Source: an uncultured Methanobrevibacter sp. (GTDB lineage Archaea > Methanobacteriota > Methanobacteria > Methanobacteriales > Methanobacteriaceae). Taken from it: DNA of 26,145 bases. The first letter of the stretch is position 1. Every line of letters begins with the position of its first letter. The stretch lies in assembly GCF_934746965.1 (NCBI RefSeq), contig NZ_CAKVFS010000012.1, forward strand, positions 1 to 26,145, read 5' to 3'. Positions 1 to 7,767 of the stretch are shown piece after piece. Under the pieces are notes generated by a model. That model was not told where the DNA came from, did no database searches, and saw nothing but the letters and a program-made list of their open reading frames with translations. The translations under genes and the position numbers were made by a program.

Positions 1-1
1 T

Positions 2-1567
2 TTTATTTATCTTGGGGATAGTTCTGTTATAGGGGATTCTTCTTTTATTAATAATTCTGCTAGATGTCGTCTTATTTATCTTAGGTATAGTTCTGTTATT
101 ATTATAGGGAATTCTACTTTTATTAATAATTATGCTATTTATAGTCCAATTTCAGCAGAATCAATAATTATTAATGATTCTATATTCTTAAATAATAAAC
201 TGAATAATACAAATTTTTCTTTTTATAATAATGATAAAACATTGATTTTCAATTTTAATTGGGGTCCGTATTTTATTAATGGGATAATGGGAGATAATAT
301 TATTTTGAATAATGTTACTTATGGAGGATATAATGGAATAATGAATACTGGACAAAATGAAACTATTGAGATTGGAATTCCTATTATTGTTGAATTTTAC
401 AATTCTAAAATGGAGTTGGTTAAAAATATTACAATTTTCTCGGATTATCATGGTCATGCATCTGTTGATTATACAAATTTAATTATGGGAAAATGTTTTG
501 TAAAAGCATATTGTCCTGATAATAATTATTATAGATATTATGGAATAAATACAACAGTTACATCAAATTTACACGTTCATGATGTTGTTAAATATTATGG
601 TGCAGATGATAGACTTATAGCTACTGTGTATGATGATGAAGGAAATGTTATAAGTGATGTCAAAGTTGAGTTCAGAATTAATGGTAAAGTTTATATAAGA
701 CTTACAGATAAAAATGGTGTTGCTTCATTAGGTCTCAATTTAAACTCTGGAGTGTATAAGGTATGCACTACATTCAATAATACTTATGTTTATTCTATAG
801 TAACAATTAAATCAACTGTCGAAGCTAATGATTTAGTTAAAATGTATCAAAATGATACTCAGTTCTATGCTAAATTTGTAGATAGTAATGGAAAAGCATT
901 AACTAATATTAAAGTTCAATTTAACATCAATGGAATATTTTATACTCGTGAAACTAATAATGATGGAGTAGCTAAATTAAGTATTAATTTAAGACCTGGA
1001 GAATATATTTTAACTGCTATTAATCCAGTTACTGGTGAGCAAATAGGATTTGACATAACTGTGAAAAGTTTAATTGAATCTATTGATTTAACTAAATACT
1101 ATAAAAATGAATCTAAATTTGAAGCAACAGTCTACAACAAAGATGGATTTTTAGCTATTAATAAAGAAGTAACTTTTAACATTAATGGTGTATTTTACAA
1201 ACGTATTACTGATGAAAATGGTATAGCTAGTTTAGGAATTAATTTAAGACCAGGTCATTATATTATTACAACTATTGTTGATGGATTGGAAATAGGTAAC
1301 AGGGTAACTGTTTTACCAACGGTTTTAACTAATAATTTAGATATGAAGTTCCAGGATGGTAGTAAATTTATAGCAACTATATTAAATGGTCAAGGTATTC
1401 CATTATTTAACCAAAATGTAACATTTAATGTAAATGGAGTATTTTACAGTAAAATTACTGATGGTGATGGTATAGTTAGGTTGAATATTAATTTGATTCA
1501 AGGAAAATATATTATAACTACTATATGGGATGATTATCAGGTTGGAAATAATATAACTATTTCTTAA
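2..1567 (+). CDS. Adhesin-like surface protein, 3' part (5' end outside window)
   Basis: The frame starting at base 2 is open to the stop at 1565-1567, so this is the C-terminal ~521 residues of a larger protein; the in-frame TTG at 242 is internal, not the start. The first ~80 residues are short S/N-rich units (SSVIGDSSFINN, then SSVIIIGNSTFINN) typical of right-handed beta-helix (pectate-lyase-like or polymorphic membrane protein) repeats. From about base 570 there are four Ig-like repeats of ~84 residues (about 570-815, 815-1066, 1067-1318, 1319-1567), each with a core like FNINGVFYKRITDENGIASL and ending near INLRPGHYIITTI. This order is usual in Methanobrevibacter adhesin-like proteins exported to the cell surface. 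No membrane anchor, sortase signal or pseudomurein-binding repeat is seen at the C-terminus, so how it attaches is unclear. The Ig-like unit is the same family as in the protein at 21521-26044. Binding partner unknown. Confidence 0.85.
   Translation, partial: FIYLGDSSVIGDSSFINNSARCRLIYLRYSSVIIIGNSTFINNYAIYSPISAESIIINDSIFLNNKLNNTNFSFYNNDKTLIFNFNWGPYFINGIMGDNIILNNVTYGGYNGIMNTGQNETIEIGIPIIVEFYNSKMELVKNITIFSDYHGHASVDYTNLIMGKCFVKAYCPDNNYYRYYGINTTVTSNLHVHDVVKYYGADDRLIATVYDDEGNVISDVKVEFRINGKVYIRLTDKNGVASLGLNLNSGVYKVCTTFNNTYVYSIVTIKSTVEANDLVKMYQNDTQFYAKFVDSNGKALTNIKVQFNINGIFYTRETNNDGVAKLSINLRPGEYILTAINPVTGEQIGFDITVKSLIESIDLTKYYKNESKFEATVYNKDGFLAINKEVTFNINGVFYKRITDENGIASLGINLRPGHYIITTIVDGLEIGNRVTVLPTVLTNNLDMKFQDGSKFIATILNGQGIPLFNQNVTFNVNGVFYSKITDGDGIVRLNINLIQGKYIITTIWDDYQVGNNITIS
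3..146 (+). repeat. Two imperfect ~70-bp tandem units coding beta-helix repeats
   Basis: A unit beginning ttatttatctt at base 3 recurs at base 72 with few changes (ggggatag versus aggtatag) plus a 6-base in-frame insertion in the second copy. Both copies end in a tttattaataat stretch. The offset matches one turn-sized beta-helix repeat in the encoded protein. Confidence 0.6.
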
Positions 1568-1586
1568 AGTGAATTTTAATATTTAC

Positions 1587-1600
1587 TTTCTTTTTTTTTT
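1587..1600 (+). terminator. T-rich archaeal terminator after adhesin gene
   Basis: A run of 13 T in 14 bases (one C) lies 20 bases after the stop codon. Poly-T tracts without hairpins are known archaeal termination signals. There is no clear stem upstream. Confidence 0.5.
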
Positions 1601-1697
1601 AAATAATTGCTATTAATGTTTATTTTAATAAAAAAGGTATTTTTAGGGAAAATTCATCTTTTTATTTATTTTAATAACTTTTTGTTATTTTAAAATA

Positions 1698-1711
1698 GAA
1701 AAGTTTATAAA
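1698..1711 (+). promoter_or_regulatory. Probable promoter (BRE/TATA) of the psmA operon
   Basis: The stretch gaaaagtttataaa carries a purine-rich BRE-like element followed by TTTATAAA (1704-1711), the classic archaeal box A. Transcription would start near 1733, giving a leader of ~155 bases before psmA. Other AT-rich matches lie nearby (about 1715-1730), so the exact box is uncertain. Confidence 0.45.
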
Positions 1712-1889
1712 TAATATATTTATATAAATATGTATTGAATTTATGGAAAAAAGATTAAAAAACTATATTGATTATAAATTGATGTAGTAGAATGCCATTT
1801 CATGGAGAATTGGTTTATTTTTAAAATTGTATTTTTTATAGTAGTTGAACTTAAATTTATGAATTATTAAAAAATGTGAGGTATTAGTT

Positions 1890-2630
1890 ATGCAACCTTT
1901 ACAAAATGCTGGATATGATAGGGCAATTACTGTATTTAGCCCAGATGGAAGACTTTTCCAAGTTGAATATGCAAGAGAAGCTGTTAAAAGAGGAACTACT
2001 TCAATAGGTATTAAATGTAGTGAAGGAATTGTTTTAGCAGTTGATAAGAGAACTACTTCTAGTTTAGTTGAAGCTACATCTATTGAGAAAATATTTAAAA
2101 TAGATGAACATATTGGGGCTGCTACATCAGGTCTTGTTGCTGATGCTAGAGCTTTAGTTGAAAGAGCAAGAGTAGAATCCCAAGTTAATAAAATTACTTA
2201 TAGTGAACCTATTAGAGTAGATAGTTTATCTAAAAAATTATGTGATATGTTACAAATGTATACTCAAAACGGTGGAGTAAGGCCATTTGGTTCTGCTTTG
2301 ATTATTGGTGGAGTATATGATGGTGTTTGCAGATTATTTGAAACAGATCCTAGTGGGGCATTAATTGAATATAAAGCAACTGCTATTGGATCAGGTAGAT
2401 CTGCAGCTATGGATATTTTTGAAGAAAAATATGAAAATGACATGTCTTTAGATAATGCTATTAATTTAGCTTTACAAGCAATTAATGAAGCAACTGAACA
2501 TGAAACCACTGCAAAAAATGTTGAAATTGCTGTTATTAAATGTGATGATGAAAAATACACTAAACTTTCTCAAGATGAAGTTCAAGCTTATATTGATGAA
2601 GTAATTAGTGAAGATGAAAGTGAAGAATAA
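1890..2630 (+). CDS. psmA: 20S proteasome alpha subunit
   Basis: Alpha subunit of the archaeal 20S proteasome, forming the outer heptameric rings that gate the proteolytic beta rings in the cytoplasm. The N-terminus carries the proteasome alpha signature (GYDRAITVFSPDGRLFQVEYA, residues 8-28), including the YDR gate residues and the VEYA segment that precedes the H0 helix. The length of 246 residues is normal, and there is no processed N-terminal threonine, as expected for an alpha subunit. The acidic C-terminus (ISEDESEE) is ordinary. The ATG at 1890 follows a GAGGT Shine-Dalgarno site (about 1878-1882) with 7-base spacing. It is first in a plus-strand run with SBDS, rrp4, rrp41 and rrp42, the conserved archaeal proteasome/exosome cluster. 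The catalytic beta subunit is not in the window. Confidence 0.97.
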   Translation: MQPLQNAGYDRAITVFSPDGRLFQVEYAREAVKRGTTSIGIKCSEGIVLAVDKRTTSSLVEATSIEKIFKIDEHIGAATSGLVADARALVERARVESQVNKITYSEPIRVDSLSKKLCDMLQMYTQNGGVRPFGSALIIGGVYDGVCRLFETDPSGALIEYKATAIGSGRSAAMDIFEEKYENDMSLDNAINLALQAINEATEHETTAKNVEIAVIKCDDEKYTKLSQDEVQAYIDEVISEDESEE

Positions 2631-2657
2631 ATAATTGATTAGTTAGGAGTTTTTACA

Positions 2658-3359
2658 ATGGTAAATGTAGATGAGGCAATTATAGCTAAATATGAATATT
2701 GTGGAGAACATTTTGAAATATTGGTTGACGCAGATTTGGCCGCTGAATTTAGGAATCCTGATGGGGAGGATGTTGCCATTGAAGATCTTCTAGCTGTTGA
2801 AGAAATTTTTAAGGACTCTAAAAAAGGAGATAAGGCTTCTGAAGAAGCTATGCTTAAAATATTTGAAACTACAGATCCTATTGAAGTTTCTAAAGTTATA
2901 CTTGAAAAAGGACATGTTCAATTAACTGCTGAACAAAAAAGACAAATGCAAAAGGATAAGAGAAGACTTGTTATTAATAAAATTTCTAGAGAAGCTATTA
3001 ATCCTCAATCAGGTCTTCCTCATCCTGTTCAAAGGATTGAAAATGCTGTTAATGAAGCTAAAGTTAAATTTGATCCTTTTATTTCAGTTGATCAACAAGT
3101 ACAAACAGCCTTAAAAGCTATTAAACCACTTATTCCAATTAGGTTTGAAAAAGTTAAAGTAGCTGTTCGCCTTCCAGGTTCTTCAGCAGGTGGAGCATAC
3201 TCTGCAATCCATCATTTTGGTGAAATTCTTAATGAGGAATGGCAACAAGATGGGTCTTGGATTGGTATTATTGAGATGCCTGGAGGTCTTCAAGATGATT
3301 TCGCCGCTAAAATGGCCGAAATTTCAAGTGGTGAAGCAGAAACAAAAACTATTAAATAA
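2658..3359 (+). CDS. Ribosome maturation protein SBDS (Sdo1 homologue)
   Basis: Archaeal SBDS protein, 233 residues, the usual length. In eukaryotes the family helps release the anti-association factor eIF6/aIF6 from the large ribosomal subunit; archaeal members are linked to ribosome and RNA-processing functions. The N-terminal SBDS domain spans residues ~1-90 (VNVDEAIIAKYEYCGEHFEI near the start). The central helical domain follows, including TAEQKRQMQKDKRRLVINKI and the NPQSGLPHPVQRIENA motif. The C-terminal domain runs from ~160 and includes VAVRLPGSSAGGAYSAI. ATG at 2658 follows an AGGAG site. It lies 27 bases after psmA and 30 before rrp4, the widespread archaeal gene order tying SBDS to the exosome. 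Confidence 0.96.
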   Translation: MVNVDEAIIAKYEYCGEHFEILVDADLAAEFRNPDGEDVAIEDLLAVEEIFKDSKKGDKASEEAMLKIFETTDPIEVSKVILEKGHVQLTAEQKRQMQKDKRRLVINKISREAINPQSGLPHPVQRIENAVNEAKVKFDPFISVDQQVQTALKAIKPLIPIRFEKVKVAVRLPGSSAGGAYSAIHHFGEILNEEWQQDGSWIGIIEMPGGLQDDFAAKMAEISSGEAETKTIK

Positions 3360-3389
3360 TTAAATTAATTTTCAACTTATGGGATTTAT

Positions 3390-4283
3390 ATGATATATGT
3401 GGAAAATAAAGATTTAGTTATTCCTGGAGAAATATTAGCAGATGATGAATATTATTCAGGAAGAGGTACCTTTAAAGAGGGCAATAATATTTGTTCTTCT
3501 TTAATAGGACTAGTTTCTTTAAGGAATAAAAAAATTAGAGTTATTCCTCTTAAAAGTAAATATGTTCCTAAAAAAGGAGATGTTGTTATTGGTAAAATTA
3601 AAGATGTCAGATTCTCAATGTGGGATGTAGATATTAATTCACCATATTCTGGAATATTGCCTGCTTTTGAAGTGTTTGGAAGAGAAAAAAAAGAACTCAA
3701 CAAAGTATTTGATGTTGGGGATGTTCTATTTTTAAGAGTTGTTGATGTTGATGAAGTTAAAAAAGTCAAACTCGGTTTAAAAGGTCGGGGAATGGGTAAG
3801 TTTAAAGGAGGAATTATTGTAAATATTACTCCAACTAAAGTTCCTAGATTAATCGGTAAAAAAGGCTCTATGATTAACATGATTAAAGATAAAACTAATT
3901 GTAAAATTGTTGTTGGTCAAAATGGGCTTGTTTGGATTAAAGGCGAAGAAAACATGGAACAACTTACTAAAAACATCATTCAAATGATTGAAGCTGAAGC
4001 TCATACTTCTGGTTTAACAAATAAAGTTAAAAATAAATTATATTTAGCTATTGATGGCGAATTGCCTCAAGAAGAGGAATATGATGATTATGAAGAGTTA
4101 GAAAAACCTAAGCTTCAAAATTTCAAAGAAGAATTAGAGCAAGAAGAAAAAGAAGAACAGTCTAAAAAAGACAGTATGGATTTTTATAAAGTATTTGAAG
4201 AATTAAAAAAGAAAAATAAAAAAGATAAACCTTTGTCTTATGGTAATAATTCTAATAATTCTTTTATATTGAATAATAGGTAG
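3390..4283 (+). CDS. rrp4: Exosome RNA-binding subunit Rrp4
   Basis: RNA-binding cap subunit of the archaeal exosome, which sits on the Rrp41/Rrp42 ring and feeds RNA into it. An N-terminal beta domain carries VIPGEILADDEYYSGRGT. An S1 domain follows (~60-130), then a KH domain (~145-205) with the GxxG-type loop in PRLIGKKGSMINMI. The last ~75 residues (from about 223) are low-complexity, highly charged and Glu/Lys-rich, ending in an Asn-rich stretch, and look like a disordered tail beyond the folded domains. The ATG at 3390 is preceded only by a weak site (gggat). It sits between SBDS and rrp41 in the operon. Confidence 0.95.
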   Translation: MIYVENKDLVIPGEILADDEYYSGRGTFKEGNNICSSLIGLVSLRNKKIRVIPLKSKYVPKKGDVVIGKIKDVRFSMWDVDINSPYSGILPAFEVFGREKKELNKVFDVGDVLFLRVVDVDEVKKVKLGLKGRGMGKFKGGIIVNITPTKVPRLIGKKGSMINMIKDKTNCKIVVGQNGLVWIKGEENMEQLTKNIIQMIEAEAHTSGLTNKVKNKLYLAIDGELPQEEEYDDYEELEKPKLQNFKEELEQEEKEEQSKKDSMDFYKVFEELKKKNKKDKPLSYGNNSNNSFILNNR

Positions 4284-4310
4284 TTCTTGGGTGATTATGA
4301 GGTTGATATA

Positions 4311-5012
4311 ATGTCTGAAATGATAAGAGAGGATGGTAGGAAGTATAATGAGTTACGTCCTATAAAAATTGAAGTAGGAGTTCTTGAACGTGCAGATGGG
4401 TCTGCTTATTTGGAAGTTGGTGGAAATAAGATTTTAGTAGCAGTGTATGGTCCTAGGGAATCTTATATTAGAAGATTACTTGAACCGAACACTGGTGTAA
4501 TAAGATGTAGATATAACATGGCTCCTTTTTCTGTTGATGATAGAAAAAGACCTGGTCCAGATAGGAGATCTTCTGAAATTTCTAAAATTACTGCAGATGC
4601 ATTAAGACCAGCTTTAATGTTAGAAAATTATCCAAGATCAATGATAGATATTTATATAGAAGTAATTGAAGCTGAAGGTGGAACACGTTGTGCTGGAATT
4701 ACTGCAGCTTCTGTTGCACTTGTTGATGCAGGAATACCTATGAAAGATATTGTTGTAGGTTGTGCTGCAGGTAAAGTAAATGATGAAATTGTTCTAGACT
4801 TATCTGAAGTTGAAGATAAAGAAGGTCAGGCGGATGTTCCTATAGCTATGATGCCAAGAACTGGTGAAATTACTTTATTACAAAGTGATGGTGATTTATC
4901 TCAAGAAGAATTTGAAAAAGCAATTGATTTAGCTATGGAAGGATGTAGAAAAGTAAATGAAATCCAAAAAGAAGCTTTGATGAAAAAATATTCTGCTGAG
5001 ATGAGTGATTAA
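4311..5012 (+). CDS. rrp41: Exosome catalytic subunit Rrp41
   Basis: Catalytic RNase PH-fold subunit of the archaeal exosome; with Rrp42 it forms a hexameric ring that degrades RNA 3'-5' using phosphate. The start is typical (IREDGRKYNELRPIKIEVGV). The phosphate and RNA-binding arginines lie in KRPGPDRRSSEIS. The active-site aspartates are seen as D-x5-D in EVEDKEGQADVPIAM (about D169 and D175). An upstream TTG at 4287 keeps the frame, but the ATG at 4311 is preceded by TGAGGTTGAT at normal spacing, so I take 4311 (233 aa). It begins 27 bases after rrp4 and ends one base before the rrp42 ATG, suggesting translational coupling. Confidence 0.95.
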   Translation: MSEMIREDGRKYNELRPIKIEVGVLERADGSAYLEVGGNKILVAVYGPRESYIRRLLEPNTGVIRCRYNMAPFSVDDRKRPGPDRRSSEISKITADALRPALMLENYPRSMIDIYIEVIEAEGGTRCAGITAASVALVDAGIPMKDIVVGCAAGKVNDEIVLDLSEVEDKEGQADVPIAMMPRTGEITLLQSDGDLSQEEFEKAIDLAMEGCRKVNEIQKEALMKKYSAEMSD

Positions 5013-5013
5013 T

Positions 5014-5802
5014 ATGGTTGAAATTGTACCTGAAATTACAAAAGAAAGTATAACTAATCTTGCTATTAATGATAAAAGAGAAGATGGTAGAGCTCTTGAT
5101 GAATATAGGAATATTTCTATTGAAACTAATGTGATCTCTAAAGCTGAAGGTTCTGCAAGAGTTAAAATAGGTGATACTCAAGTTATTGTTGGTATTAAAC
5201 CACAAATTGGAGCTCCATTTCCAGATACTCCAGATTTGGGAGTTTTAATGACTAATTGTGAAATGTTACCAATGGCTGATCCTACTTTTGAACCAGGACC
5301 ACCAAGTGAAGACTCAATTGAACTTGCACGTGTTGTTGATAGGGGAATTCGTGAAAGTGAATTGGTTGATTTGGATAAACTTTGTGTTGAGGAAGGTAAA
5401 CATGTCTGGATGTTGTTTATTGATTTACATATTATAGATAACTGTGGAAACCTTTTTGATGCTTGTGAACTTGCAGTAATGGCTGCTTTAAAAAGTACTA
5501 AATTACCGTCTGCATCTATTGTTGATGATGAAGTAGTACTTGATAAAGAAAACACAATAGATTTACCTATTAATAATGAGTTAAGTATGTGTACTTTTGT
5601 TAAAATAGCTGATAAATTAATATTGGATCCCACTTTAAATGAAGAAAAAGTAGCTAGTGCTCGTTTGAATATTGGAGTAACTAAAGAAGGTAGAATCTGC
5701 GCTATGCAAAAAGGTGGAGATTTACCATTAACAAAAGATGATATATTTTATTGTGTTGATAAAGCAATTTCAAAAACAAAAGAATTAGTTAAATATCTTT
5801 AA
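5014..5802 (+). CDS. rrp42: Exosome non-catalytic subunit Rrp42
   Basis: RNase PH-fold partner of Rrp41; required for the exosome ring but lacking the catalytic aspartates. It shows the family pattern KREDGRALDEYRNISIETNVI near the N-terminus and APFPDTPDLGVLMTNCEMLP, with LPINNELSMCTFVKIADKLI where Rrp41 carries its active site. The ATG at 5014 gives MVEIVPEITKESI, a normal start, and the rrp41 end supplies a GAG/GTGAT-like site; a GTG at 5005 would add three residues and overlap rrp41. It is the last gene of this operon here, and its TAA overlaps the stop of the convergent mobA by four bases. Confidence 0.95.
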   Translation: MVEIVPEITKESITNLAINDKREDGRALDEYRNISIETNVISKAEGSARVKIGDTQVIVGIKPQIGAPFPDTPDLGVLMTNCEMLPMADPTFEPGPPSEDSIELARVVDRGIRESELVDLDKLCVEEGKHVWMLFIDLHIIDNCGNLFDACELAVMAALKSTKLPSASIVDDEVVLDKENTIDLPINNELSMCTFVKIADKLILDPTLNEEKVASARLNIGVTKEGRICAMQKGGDLPLTKDDIFYCVDKAISKTKELVKYL

Positions 5803-6413
5803 ATGTCTGTTGGACGATTAAGATTTCTAAATTCTTTTTTTAATAATTTTTTATTATCTATTAATATAAACTTTGCATCTATTTTTTTTATCAATCCTTT
5901 TATATGTAATATGTCATTGGAAATTAGGTTTTCGATTTCTGGAATTATATTTTTATTATAAATGGAATGTAATGGTTCGCTAGTTTTTAATTTATTTTCA
6001 ATGTCATGGTAAGGTACAATACATTGATATTTTATATCTATTTCATTAAAAATAGTTTGAATTAGATTCTTTGTTATATAAGGACTATCACAAGGTAATA
6101 TTAATCCGTAATCTGATGTAATATGTTTTAATCCAGTTAATAGTCCGGACATTGGTCCGATATTTTTTATTTCATCTTCAACGAATTTTATGTTATAATT
6201 ATAATTTTCATTTTTAATGAAAGTTTTATACTTGTTAATACGGTCTTTATTGTTTAAAACAATTATAACTTCATTTATTTCATTATTTAAAGTTGAAAGG
6301 ACATGATTAATCATAGGTTTGTTCTGAATAATCATAGATCCTTTGTCTTGTCCCATCCTTCTACTTTGTCCTCCACATAAAAGAATACAAGAACGTTTTT
6401 TTTTATTAATCAT
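5799..6413 (-). CDS. mobA: Molybdenum cofactor guanylyltransferase (MobA family)
   Basis: Nucleotidyltransferase that attaches GMP to molybdopterin to form the guanine-dinucleotide cofactor used by molybdenum or tungsten enzymes such as formate dehydrogenase and formylmethanofuran dehydrogenase in methanogens. The N-terminal GTP-binding loop is clear (CILLCGGQSRRMGQDKG, residues 9-25). A metal-binding LPCDSPY segment lies near residue 110. The length of 204 residues suits MobA. The ATG at 6413 is followed by a run of nine A (poly-Lys), and an AAGGA site lies upstream. It is last of the minus-strand run and 11 bases after the membrane-protein gene. Related nucleotidyltransferases (e.g. CofC) lack this exact loop, so MobA is favoured. 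Confidence 0.85.
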   Translation of the reverse strand: MINKKKRSCILLCGGQSRRMGQDKGSMIIQNKPMINHVLSTLNNEINEVIIVLNNKDRINKYKTFIKNENYNYNIKFVEDEIKNIGPMSGLLTGLKHITSDYGLILPCDSPYITKNLIQTIFNEIDIKYQCIVPYHDIENKLKTSEPLHSIYNKNIIPEIENLISNDILHIKGLIKKIDAKFILIDNKKLLKKEFRNLNRPTDI

Positions 6414-6424
6414 AATGTATTTCC

Positions 6425-7180
6425 TTAATCTTTTATATGAATATCTGCATTTTCATCAAATGGATTTGTACGGATAATTAATGAAATCATATATGGATAA
6501 TGAGTATTGAGGTATTTTAAGTAATATATCCATTCATATATCAATTTTGAATAAATCCTTTTAATATCTCCATTTAAATGATTAAAATCAGCATCAGTTA
6601 TCTGATTTAAATCATGTCTGTGTTCTAATTCTTCATCAAGGTGCAATATTGAAATTAATAACCCTGAAAACTCTTCCTTTTCAAATAATTGGGGATTGTT
6701 GATTAAGTTTATTAAAAATTCTCTTTTGGATTTTAATAATGTTTTAAGATTTATTAAAAATTCTGCTCTTTTGTCGCCTTTAATATCTACATTAAAGTCA
6801 ATATTTGCATTTTTTAATTTTTTTAGCTGTTTGTTGTATTCTGCATCATCCCAATTAGGAATAGATTTTAAATAGTTGGTTCTAGTTTTAAATTCATTTT
6901 CACTGTTAAATTTGTATATTAATTCATTACCAATTTCAGTAAAGAATGTACTGATAAGCATATCTAATTTTTCATAAATAGCTTCTTTTTCTTTTCTGTT
7001 CATTATGTCTTCAAGTATAAATGCAACAATGATGATATCTATAGGAATAAAACCTATGTGTAACCAGATATAGGAAACAATGCTATGTGTATCTTTTAAG
7101 ACAAGGTAATTGGTTCCAAAAATAATAATAGCTACAATAATCATCAATATTGAAAACTTTATTTTCCAGTCTCTTTTCAT
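6425..7180 (-). CDS. Two-helix membrane protein with cytoplasmic helical domain, unknown function
   Basis: I do not recognise this 251-residue protein. The N-terminus has two hydrophobic segments (about 8-28 and 35-57) joined by a short loop, followed by a charged region (DIMNRKEKEAIYEKLDMLIS) that should face the cytoplasm. The rest is predicted mostly helical and rich in Lys, Glu and Asn, with HLDEELEHRHDLNQITDADF near residues 176-195. No catalytic motif is visible. A GGAGATCAT Shine-Dalgarno site precedes the ATG at 7180. It lies between cbiT (21-base gap) and mobA (11-base gap) and is likely co-transcribed with them. A role in cofactor synthesis is not supported by the sequence itself. 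Confidence 0.75.
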   Translation of the reverse strand: MKRDWKIKFSILMIIVAIIIFGTNYLVLKDTHSIVSYIWLHIGFIPIDIIIVAFILEDIMNRKEKEAIYEKLDMLISTFFTEIGNELIYKFNSENEFKTRTNYLKSIPNWDDAEYNKQLKKLKNANIDFNVDIKGDKRAEFLINLKTLLKSKREFLINLINNPQLFEKEEFSGLLISILHLDEELEHRHDLNQITDADFNHLNGDIKRIYSKLIYEWIYYLKYLNTHYPYMISLIIRTNPFDENADIHIKD

Positions 7181-7201
7181 TTTATGATCTCCAAAAATTT
7201 T

Positions 7202-7765
7202 TTATCTTTTACTTGCGCTGATAATAGCTATCGGGTTTTCACTCATCATCATGACTCCACGATCAAGAACTCTTCCCTTTGCAATATTAACTTCTATGAT
7301 TTTAGGATTATAATTTAATTCTTTTAATTTATTTATAGCTTCTATTTTAGTATCAACAAGAATGGCACTAATAATGATTCTACCTTTGTGATTTAGTTTA
7401 GAATCTACAATATCTAAAATTTCTTCAAGTTCTCTGCCACTTCCTCCAATCATTGCTATATCTATATTATTGATATTTGTTAATGCATTACTTCCAGAAT
7501 CATTTATTAATTCTACATTATCACTTAAGTTAAATTTATCTAGATTTTTTTTAGTAATAGTTATAGCTTCTGGGTTTGTATCAATTGAAGTTACTTGTTT
7601 AGCTCTTTGGGCAAATTCACAGGTAAGTCCTCCAGTTCCACAACCAATATCCACTACATAATCATTGGATGTAACATTTGATTTGTATAAGATAATTGCT
7701 CTAATAGCTTCTTTAGTAGGTCCTGGAACTTCACAACTTTTAATAAAATCCATATCATCTAACAA
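7202..7765 (-). CDS. cbiT: Precorrin-6Y C15-methyltransferase (decarboxylating), CbiT
   Basis: SAM-dependent enzyme of anaerobic cobalamin synthesis that methylates C15 and decarboxylates the acetate side chain of the cobalt-precorrin; methanogens need corrinoids for Mtr and methyltransferases. The N-terminal DFIKSCEVPGPTKEAIRA is the CbiT lead-in. SAM motif I is VVDIGCGTGGL, followed by VTSIDTNPEAI. MIGGSGRELEEIL is the conserved post-I segment. The start is ambiguous: GTG at 7777 has no Shine-Dalgarno site, while TTG at 7765 lies a normal distance after AAAGGTGGG and two bases after the ubiX stop, so I prefer TTG (187 aa); ATG at 7753 is a third option. Confidence 0.9.
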   Translation of the reverse strand: MLDDMDFIKSCEVPGPTKEAIRAIILYKSNVTSNDYVVDIGCGTGGLTCEFAQRAKQVTSIDTNPEAITITKKNLDKFNLSDNVELINDSGSNALTNINNIDIAMIGGSGRELEEILDIVDSKLNHKGRIIISAILVDTKIEAINKLKELNYNPKIIEVNIAKGRVLDRGVMMMSENPIAIISASKR

Positions 7766-7767
7766 TT

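Larger units (their letters stand above)
1568..1889. other. Intergenic region between adhesin gene and psmA
   Basis: 322 bases without a convincing gene. The left part holds a T-run that probably ends transcription of the adhesin gene (1587-1600). The right part holds a TATA box for psmA near 1704. Between the inferred start site and psmA there is a leader of about 150 bases. A 14-codon ATG frame at 1743-1787 lies in it but has no Shine-Dalgarno site and is not called. Confidence 0.6.

Noticed and set aside
242..1567. Separate 441-aa gene starting at TTG 242
   Set aside because: The same frame is open upstream to the window edge and carries repeats that continue into it, so 242 is an internal codon of a longer gene.
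1743..1787. 14-codon upstream frame in the psmA leader
   Set aside because: Too short, no ribosome-binding site, and composition like the surrounding DNA.
3452..3880. 142-codon antisense frame over rrp4
   Set aside because: Lies wholly within a well-supported gene, low-complexity Leu/Thr/Ser-rich product, no ribosome-binding site.
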